From Lachancea dasiensis (taxonomy: Eukaryota; Ascomycota; Saccharomycetes; Saccharomycetales; Saccharomycetaceae): a DNA stretch of 64,000 bases. A program made the position numbers and the translations under genes. Shown here in pieces: positions 55,695 through 64,000 of the stretch (its first letter is position 1; every line of letters begins with the position of its first letter). The DNA lies in the NCBI GenBank assembly GCA_900074725.1, contig LT598457.1, positions 682,001 to 746,000 on the forward strand, read 5' to 3'. The notes under the pieces were generated by a model. It was not told the origin of the DNA. It did no database searches and saw nothing but the letters and a program-made list of their open reading frames with translations.

Positions 55695-57569
55695 TCAGGA
55701 CTTGCGCAGACTATTGAATGCTGCACTAGCACCCCTGCTTGCGTCGCCGGTCTTGATCGACGTGTCCGACAATGCTCGAAGTACTTCATACCTACTTGAG
55801 CTCACCACCATCCGCGAGGGTATCTCACCTCTCGACTTCGGCCTTATTTTAGCGCTGTTATTTGACCTGCTATGCTCGTTTGGATTAGGTGAACTACGCG
55901 ACTTTGCTACAGAGTTATCCGCTTCGGAAACCATTTTTCTCGCTGTGAAAAAACAGTCAATCCACGGCTTTTCCTCATTCATGGGATGGGCGTTCGGCTG
56001 AAGACCGTCCTTTTGTTCGACGGATGATAAAAACCACAACCTCGATTTGTACTTCTCTAGTATCAAAAAGCCGGTCCTTGAGAGTTCGTTGAACTCAAAA
56101 TCATACATTGAAAGGTCCGGGTCTGAGACGGAAACCATATATGTCACCGGCTGGTTCGGCCTCTGGCATGCAAGTCGTCCTTTGACATCTAACGACAGAA
56201 TGCAGTTCGACGACCTTTCTAAGATGGCCGTGTTGTTCTTTGCGACAAAATTCGCGATGGTAGTATCCTGTACATTTGAAAAAGCGCCTAAAGATATGGA
56301 TTCTTGGGAAGCGCGGTAAGGAATCTCAAAAATGTTAATCAAACTCCTCTTCAAGAAAGGAGTTGAAGAAGCAGATATTTTCGGAGGAGCAGCAGAGGGT
56401 GGTGGCGTCTGAGCGATGTTAGCTGATGCCATTGGCCCGGTGTGTTGCTGCTGCTGCTGTGAATGCATATGAGTATTAAGCGGCGGCTTCGTACTTCCCG
56501 CTGATGGAGGAGGCGTGGGTAAAGAACCGAGGCCCAGATTTTTTCTCCATTCTACAATAGCGCTTGTACTCTTGGTGGATGCTGGTTTTTTCCTGTTGAC
56601 TTTGATAGTGCCAGCAGGACTGTCTATGATGTTTGGACCGTTTGATGCTTGACTGCGTCCCTGCGCACTATAGACAGCTCCAATGGCCTTGGATTTATTG
56701 GGAAGTTGCCATATGCCTTTCCATAGGAAAGCTTTATCATTCCATTCAATTGAAGAAAGCCAAGCCTCCTGCTTCAATTGCTTCGACGTGGGCCTCTGTA
56801 ATGGATCTAGAACCAAAATACGTCGCACCAAAGTCGAAATTTGAGGTGTGGTGGGAAGTCGCCATTTATAGTTTAGAGCTACAATTTGCTCAAAGGTCTG
56901 TAACTCATTTTCGCCTCTGAAGGGAGGAGCACCTTGGGTCAATTGATAGAGTATGCACCCCAAGGCCCAAATGTCGGAACCAAGACCGCATTGGCTGTAC
57001 ATTAGAAGTTCGGGAGCTACGTATTCTGCAGTACCAACGAATGACGCAGCGCGGTCTTCATCCTTCGATTGTCCCAGGTTTGAAAGTACGCAAGCCGCTC
57101 CAAAGTCCGTAATCACCACCCTACCTTCCTGAGACAACAAGATATTTTCGGGCTTCAGGTCACGATGGATTACACCTTGGGAATGCATGTAGTCCACAGT
57201 GTCCACCAGCTGGGCGAACAAGTGCTTTGACCAGGCTTCGGGCAGCGGCCCGTTCCTGCGCAACAAGCCTAGAAGCTCTCCTCCGCTGACATATTCAAGC
57301 ACGTAATACAGACTCTCTGCGTCGTGGAAGGTGCAGAAAAGTCTCACAATCCCAGGGTGTGCGCCCTGGGCCAAATTGTTGAGCAGGTCCTTCTCAATGG
57401 TCACATATTTGACCTTTTTTTCTCGAATGATGTGCTTCTTAGAACACACTTTTATGGCGTAATTCCGGGAGCTTTTGTTGCGTTCTACCGCGCGAAACAC
57501 CGTGGAATAGGAGCCTTGCCCTAGTTTCTCCAGGAAAACATAGTCTGCAGGCGTCCTTTTGCCATTCAT
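55695..57569 (-). CDS. PKH3: Pkh3, PDK1-like protein kinase
   Basis: 624 residues (898 in S. cerevisiae). AGC kinase of the PDK1 group that can back up Pkh1/Pkh2 in cell-integrity signalling. The kinase domain spans about 9-265: LGQGSYSTVFRA, K41 in YAIKVCSKK, the PIF-pocket region near KVKYVTIEKDLL, HRDLKPENILL, TDFGAACVL, and the PDK1-type activation segment AASFVGTAEYVAPELL. The middle is Pro/Ser/Gln-rich. A PH-like region may lie at about 400-525 (RSLINIFEIPYRASQE, SNCILSLDVKGRLAC, GFLILEKYKSRLWFLS). The order TLG1, PKH3, RMT2 matches YDR468C-YDR466W-YDR465C. Confidence 0.92.
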   Translation of the reverse strand: MNGKRTPADYVFLEKLGQGSYSTVFRAVERNKSSRNYAIKVCSKKHIIREKKVKYVTIEKDLLNNLAQGAHPGIVRLFCTFHDAESLYYVLEYVSGGELLGLLRRNGPLPEAWSKHLFAQLVDTVDYMHSQGVIHRDLKPENILLSQEGRVVITDFGAACVLSNLGQSKDEDRAASFVGTAEYVAPELLMYSQCGLGSDIWALGCILYQLTQGAPPFRGENELQTFEQIVALNYKWRLPTTPQISTLVRRILVLDPLQRPTSKQLKQEAWLSSIEWNDKAFLWKGIWQLPNKSKAIGAVYSAQGRSQASNGPNIIDSPAGTIKVNRKKPASTKSTSAIVEWRKNLGLGSLPTPPPSAGSTKPPLNTHMHSQQQQQHTGPMASANIAQTPPPSAAPPKISASSTPFLKRSLINIFEIPYRASQESISLGAFSNVQDTTIANFVAKNNTAILERSSNCILSLDVKGRLACQRPNQPVTYMVSVSDPDLSMYDFEFNELSRTGFLILEKYKSRLWFLSSVEQKDGLQPNAHPMNEEKPWIDCFFTARKMVSEADNSVAKSRSSPNPNEHSRSNNSAKIRPKSRGEIPSRMVVSSSRYEVLRALSDTSIKTGDASRGASAAFNSLRKS

Positions 57570-59128
57570 GGCCCAACTTCCGGCTCTTTAGGGTCACCAG
57601 CCGAGTTGTGAAGAGGTTATAGGATAGGTGGATCCAATATAGATATATGATCCACGTATGTAATGATGGTACACTCGATGAAGCCTCCGTTGAAACTTCG
57701 CTCCGTTGTGCGAGAAGCTTGGTGGCCAGCTAGCGAGGCTCACACTTAAAATTGGCGGTTGAGTATGCTGTTGGACCTTTTGTTTTTAGACCTTTGAGCC
57801 GCGAGGCTTGCCCATAGCTAATTCGAAGCTAGATCACTTTTTACTCTGCTGACGCAAATCGTCCCAGTGCGCTGAGCTCCCAAGAACCTACTGGCAATGG
57901 CAGATGGTTGTGAGCTTTCAACAATATGCTTGGATTCACCTTGAGATCTACCATGGATACTTCAAGCCACAGATGTGCATCGACAGTTTTGTCCAGCGCC
58001 AGCGGAGACTACTACCAGAGAGACCAGAAACAGCCCCATGCTCTGACGACAATACTAACACTCGTTCCGCGCGTTTCATTTACTGACCGTAATGGTAACA
58101 CGCGTACTACGAGCTCCTTGCTGGACGTCCCTTGACGATGAGCCGAAGTCCGACTTTGACCAACTACAAGGCTGTAATGGAAAGACACTTATGACCAGCA
58201 CTTGGGCGAGGTTCTCGCAGAGTCTCAGCTCCCAAAACTGCGTGCACGGTGCCCCGTCCATGACTGTCCTCTCGGGGTATATCCGGTGGGCTAATAGCGC
58301 AAGTCACACGACAGTATTGTGAAAAGTGATGATTCTTCATGGAAGCTCGGTGGCGGGTGTTCAGTCGGCCTGCCGAACCCACGGAGGCCCGTTGAGCCCT
58401 TTTACATGTCCCTGGTCCACTTTCGCTGCGGGCCCGCAGCACTTTACAGAGGTCTACTTCCTGTCAATTGGTTCACTCATATCGCACCTATATACTTGAC
58501 CTGAGATTTCCCTAAAACTGTCTGACAGGGCACCGCAAGCCCGCGCTATTTGCATCTGCTGGCGGAAGAAACCTGTCAGTACCCGTCCCTCGGCAGTCTT
58601 TCCACTGTCTGGAATACAAAGCATGAGAAGCTAATCAGTACACAAACATCGCCCATAATCACAGACAGCCGTTCACAAGTCTGTATACTCTCTTCCCGCT
58701 TGTCCCTTCCAAGCTGAGTTCACATCCCCATTGGATTGACGCTCGGAACCACTCTCGATCCTAATTTCCTCACTTTTTCTCGTCCGAGTTTGCCGTTTTT
58801 TGTAACCAAACGAAACGGCTAATTTCCTGGCTCCTCCCACAGTCCAAATTGTATGAATTGACCTCTGTTTGGGTCCTTTGCACCTTTTTTGTGTCTCGTC
58901 CAATCATGTTTCCACATGTTTTCAGTATGGCTACGTTATTTAGGTTTGCTCATACGTAAAGACGAACTGGCTACCTTAAAAATGGTAAAATTGCATCTGG
59001 AAATCATATATAAACGATAACTTGAGGTTCCTTAGCTACATACAGTACCGTGTTGTACTAGATTCACTCAAGTCACTTCTAAAGCACTGTTTGCTGCAGC
59101 TTGAACTTCTAATTTCCTTCCTCATATA
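57570..59128. other. divergent promoter region of PKH3 and SOD2
   Basis: 1.56 kb without a supported gene. An ACGCGT lies near 58098. The SOD2 TATA box is at 59007-59016. S. cerevisiae SOD2 responds to heme and oxygen through Hap factors; I did not identify such sites with confidence. Confidence 0.45.
59007..59016 (+). promoter_or_regulatory. TATA box of SOD2
   Basis: TATATATAAA, 113 bp upstream of the SOD2 ATG. Confidence 0.5.
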
Positions 59129-59812
59129 ATGTTTGCCAGAAGAGTCGCACAAAAAGCTCCAGGCATGGCCCATGTCATTGCCAAGAGATCCAAGGTCACT
59201 TTGCCAGACTTGGACTGGGACTTTGGCGCGTTGGAACCGCACATCTCCGCGCAGATCAACGAGTTGCACTACTCCAAGCATCACCAGACGTACGTGAACG
59301 GCTTCAACGCCGCGTCAGAGCAGTTTGGCGATCTGCAGTGCAAGTTGACCGGGGATCCCCAGCAGGACACGGCTGTGGTCAAACAGCTGGTTGCTCTGCA
59401 ACAGAACATCAAGTTCCACGGGGGTGGATTCACCAACCACTGTTTGTTCTGGAAGAACTTGGCTCCTTCGTCGCAGGGCGGTGGGGAGGCCCCAACGGGA
59501 GCCCTGGCCAAGCAGATAGAGACGCAGTTCGGATCCCTGGACAACCTCATTGGGCAGACCAACACCAAACTGGCCGGAATCCAGGGCTCGGGATGGGTTT
59601 TCCTCGTCAAGAACGCCGAAAACGGCGGCCAACTGCAGCTCGTCCAGACTTATAACCAAGACACCGTCACCGGGCCATTGAAGCCAATTGTGGCCATCGA
59701 CGCTTGGGAACACGCCTACTACCTACAATACCAAAACCGCAAGGCCGAATACTTCAAGGCCATTTGGAATGTTATCAACTGGAAGGAGGCTGCTAAGAGA
59801 TTCGAGGCCTAA
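59129..59812 (+). CDS. SOD2: mitochondrial manganese superoxide dismutase
   Basis: 227 residues (233 in S. cerevisiae). Matrix enzyme that converts superoxide to hydrogen peroxide and oxygen. The first 22 residues (MFARRVAQKAPGMAHVIAKR) are a basic presequence. All four Mn ligands are in place: H47 (INELHYSKHH), H104 (GGFTNHCLFW), D191 and H195 (DAWEHAYY). Codons are biased to preferred ones in places. In S. cerevisiae SOD2 lies between TDA3 and ERG11; here PKH3 and RMT2 are interleaved with them. Confidence 0.97.
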   Translation: MFARRVAQKAPGMAHVIAKRSKVTLPDLDWDFGALEPHISAQINELHYSKHHQTYVNGFNAASEQFGDLQCKLTGDPQQDTAVVKQLVALQQNIKFHGGGFTNHCLFWKNLAPSSQGGGEAPTGALAKQIETQFGSLDNLIGQTNTKLAGIQGSGWVFLVKNAENGGQLQLVQTYNQDTVTGPLKPIVAIDAWEHAYYLQYQNRKAEYFKAIWNVINWKEAAKRFEA

Positions 59813-60019
59813 GCACCATTTTAGAACAGCTGCAGGCCTTCCATTCTCATATCCTCTAAATATACACAATAATCACATAAATATATTCAACTCTCTGGGC
59901 CTCATGGCTCTCCCTTTTTGTAGATGTCCCGCAGCGAAGTTGATGCAGGTAGAATTTTAAGTGAGATGATGAGAAACTGAGCAGCTACAGTTCGAAATCG
60001 CTGAACAAGCACGTAAAAA

Positions 60020-61222
60020 ATGTCCAGTCTGCACGAGCTGCTCAACCTTCAGACTCAGCCTATAGATGAGAGCTACGTCGAGAAGCTCACAGCTCTTTTG
60101 AAAAGTGGTATCCCAGCTACATACACAATCGAGCAGATAGCTGCACATGAGGCCGGCCAGGACGATGTCCAGGATACCGGTTCTAATACCACACCATTAC
60201 ATACCCTGATAAGATCGCTTCCGGATGTGTTCAGCGAAAAAGAAACCCAGATAGTGCTCAAGATGATGGATGTCCTGTTCGAATTTGGTGCCGGGTGGAA
60301 CTTTTTAGACTTCGAGAACAAAAGCCCCGGAGACTTACTCTTCGAAAGGGGGTTTTGCGACGGTAACGTTCTGTATAATCGTATTGTTGAGGCGGGTGTG
60401 TCTGCAGAACTGCTACTAAGAAAGCTGAACGATGACATTGAGTTTCTCGATGTCGAACAAGAAGACAAAGAAGAAGAGGAGGAAATTGAAAGTGAGGTGC
60501 CTTCCTCACAAGGCAGTGTGGCTGCTGAACACGCAGAGCAACATGATACTGCCGAACACCAGGCTGCTTATTTGAAGGCAGACTTGGAATACACCGCCAA
60601 CGCGTTGGTCACCAAAGAAAACAAAGACGGAGTGATGATGGATTGGGAAACCGACATCATGCGTTTGGCCTGCGAGACTATGTTCCAACACCATGACGCT
60701 ACGGCGGACGGACCTGTGGTGTTAAACATCGGGTTCGGAATGGGAATTATCGACACGTTTATCCAAGACCGTCAGCCCGCTAAACACTACATTTGTGAGG
60801 CGCACCCTGACGTTTTGAAGCACATGCGGGAGCAGGGTTGGCACGAAAAGCCAAATGTTGTCATTTTGTCAGGACGCTGGCAGGAAACTCTCTCCAAACT
60901 CTTGGACGAGGGCTCTGTGTTCTTCGATGCTATTTACTATGACACTTTTAGCGAACACTATGCCGACATGCTAGACCTATATGACACTATCGTCGGCCTG
61001 ATCAAGCCCGACGGTGTCTTCTCATTTTTTAACGGACTGGGCGCGGACAGACAAGTATGCTACGATGTTTACAAACGGGTAGTGGAGATGGACGTTAAGA
61101 ATTACGGCATGAAGTGCGATTTTGACACGATCCCACTGCCCAAGAATCCTGATTGGGAAGACGTACGGAGATCTTATTTTTCCTGCGACAGATATTATCA
61201 CCCTAAGATTCGGTTTGCCTGA
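60020..61222 (+). CDS. RMT2: Rmt2, arginine delta-N methyltransferase
   Basis: 400 residues (412 in S. cerevisiae). Methylates the internal (delta) nitrogen of an arginine in ribosomal protein Rpl12, an activity restricted to fungi and plants. The N-terminal third is an ankyrin-like region (TPLHTLIRSLP, FGAGWNFLDFENKSPGDLL). The AdoMet-binding domain starts MMDWETDIMRLACETMF, with motif I VLNIGFGMGIIDTFIQ, then HYICEAHPDVLKHM, VFFDAIYYDTFSEHY and FSFFNGLGADRQ. An acidic spacer lies near 150-165. The first in-frame ATG, at 60020, gives MSSLHELLNLQTQP, a normal start. Confidence 0.96.
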   Translation: MSSLHELLNLQTQPIDESYVEKLTALLKSGIPATYTIEQIAAHEAGQDDVQDTGSNTTPLHTLIRSLPDVFSEKETQIVLKMMDVLFEFGAGWNFLDFENKSPGDLLFERGFCDGNVLYNRIVEAGVSAELLLRKLNDDIEFLDVEQEDKEEEEEIESEVPSSQGSVAAEHAEQHDTAEHQAAYLKADLEYTANALVTKENKDGVMMDWETDIMRLACETMFQHHDATADGPVVLNIGFGMGIIDTFIQDRQPAKHYICEAHPDVLKHMREQGWHEKPNVVILSGRWQETLSKLLDEGSVFFDAIYYDTFSEHYADMLDLYDTIVGLIKPDGVFSFFNGLGADRQVCYDVYKRVVEMDVKNYGMKCDFDTIPLPKNPDWEDVRRSYFSCDRYYHPKIRFA

Positions 61223-63410
<2,188 letters not shown>

Positions 63411-63517
63411 GCTCTCCATGGTATCTAACCACTTTTCATAACGAATATAACCGTTTTGTATTTATGTATTTATGCAATGATCCGACCTTTTGTTTTTTCC
63501 GCGCCAACGTAGTAATG

Positions 63518-64000
63518 TCATATATTTTCCATATTGATATAAGCTGGCCTCTTCAGTAGTAGATTTTCTGGTGGTGTGTTCTGATTCCTTCTGCGCTTGG
63601 CCCCATCAAACTCTTCCTCGGCACTTTCATCTCGTGCTCTTTTCCCTAATTGGGCTAGAGCGGGATCTATGCTCTCGGCTGGTTCCTCAACACTTTCCAC
63701 GTTTGGGTCAGTTTGAACCTCTGGGGACCGCAAATTGTTCGACTTTGGCTTAATTTCATGTGTGTCACCAACTCTTGCATCGCCGGAGACGGGAGAAACG
63801 TTCATTTCAATCTTAACAGGCTTTTCCACCGTCCCCTTCACTTTTCGTTTCATTGCTTTGCGATCGCTTCCAACCATGTTCGCCTCTTCATTAATTTCCC
63901 TCTCTATAGCCCGAGCAACATCTTCTTTCTCCAAAATGCAGGCTATCATATTCAATACCTCATGATCTGAAATGCTAGTTGGAAGTTCCGGAGTAGGCTG
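63518..64000 (-). CDS. SPP41: C-terminal part of a longer protein, probably Spp41 (runs off the right edge)
   Basis: About 160 codons, open to the window edge and ending at 63518. The visible part starts QPTPELPTSISDHEVLNMIACILEK split across the edge and is followed by a charged, low-complexity tail with bipartite basic motifs (KAMKRKVKG, KRARDES, GAKRRRN). It looks nuclear. I do not recognise the sequence itself. The assignment to SPP41 (YDR464W, 1435 residues in S. cerevisiae, implicated in PRP3/PRP4 expression) rests on its position beyond RMT2 and on its strand. STP2 or another chromosome VIII gene next to ERG11 is the main alternative. Confidence 0.5.
   Translation of the reverse strand, partial: QPTPELPTSISDHEVLNMIACILEKEDVARAIEREINEEANMVGSDRKAMKRKVKGTVEKPVKIEMNVSPVSGDARVGDTHEIKPKSNNLRSPEVQTDPNVESVEEPAESIDPALAQLGKRARDESAEEEFDGAKRRRNQNTPPENLLLKRPAYINMENI

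Overview
The window is nuclear DNA from a budding yeast of the family Saccharomycetaceae that did not undergo the whole-genome duplication, most likely a Lachancea-like species. Genes are compact, nearly intronless and on both strands. The three introns seen carry an exact TACTAAC branch site. Gene order interleaves two Saccharomyces cerevisiae tracks at a time: from 41.5 kb on, chromosome IV genes (TRS31, UGO1, SDC1, TLG1, PKH3, RMT2) alternate with chromosome VIII genes (SPO13, ARD1, VPS29, DIA4, RPL27A, TDA3, SOD2, ERG11). That is the signature of an unduplicated ancestor-like order. Gene identities come from recognising protein sequences and neighbours from memory; no search was run.

Region by region. 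1-16 kb matches S. cerevisiae chromosome XIV: the 3' end of SSB, a Gly/Arg/His-rich protein in the place of YNL208W, RIO2, RTT106, GCS1, SPS19, PSY2, NNR1 and GCR2. HO, which lies between SSB1 and GCS1 in S. cerevisiae, is not here. 17-19 kb holds SFC1 and the aldo-keto reductase YJR096W. 20-39 kb holds a divergent BEM1-like scaffold gene, HST3, SNF1, a DUF2470 membrane protein, a spliced ARL8-like GTPase gene, a JIP4/YOR019W homologue, PRP3, MCO10 (ATP synthase subunit k family), SFM1, DDL1 and AHC1. A tRNA-Ser(AGA) and a 2-kb gene-free stretch follow. 41.5-64 kb is the interleaved chromosome IV/VIII block: a candidate SPO13, TRS31, ARD1, VPS29, DIA4, RPL27, an unrecognised coiled-coil gene, UGO1, SDC1, TLG1, TDA3, PKH3, SOD2, RMT2, ERG11 and the 3' end of a gene that is probably SPP41. 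From about 41.5 to 54.7 kb third codon positions are visibly richer in G and C than on either side, apart from the highly expressed RPL27.

Most genes are housekeeping: glucose and carbon signalling (SNF1, GCR2, SFC1), chromatin (RTT106, HST3, AHC1, SDC1), membrane traffic (GCS1, TRS31, VPS29, TLG1, ARL8-like), mitochondria (UGO1, DIA4, SOD2, DDL1, MCO10) and translation (SSB, RIO2, RPL27, SFM1, RMT2). The points most worth following are the two-exon ARL8-like gene, the RPL27 promoter with Rap1-, Tbf1- and Cbf1-type sites side by side, the BEM1-like SH3-PX-PB1 gene, the candidate SPO13, the unnamed coiled-coil gene, and several perfect inverted repeats and 11-bp tandem repeats in intergenic DNA. 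No transposon, retroelement or CRISPR array was recognised.
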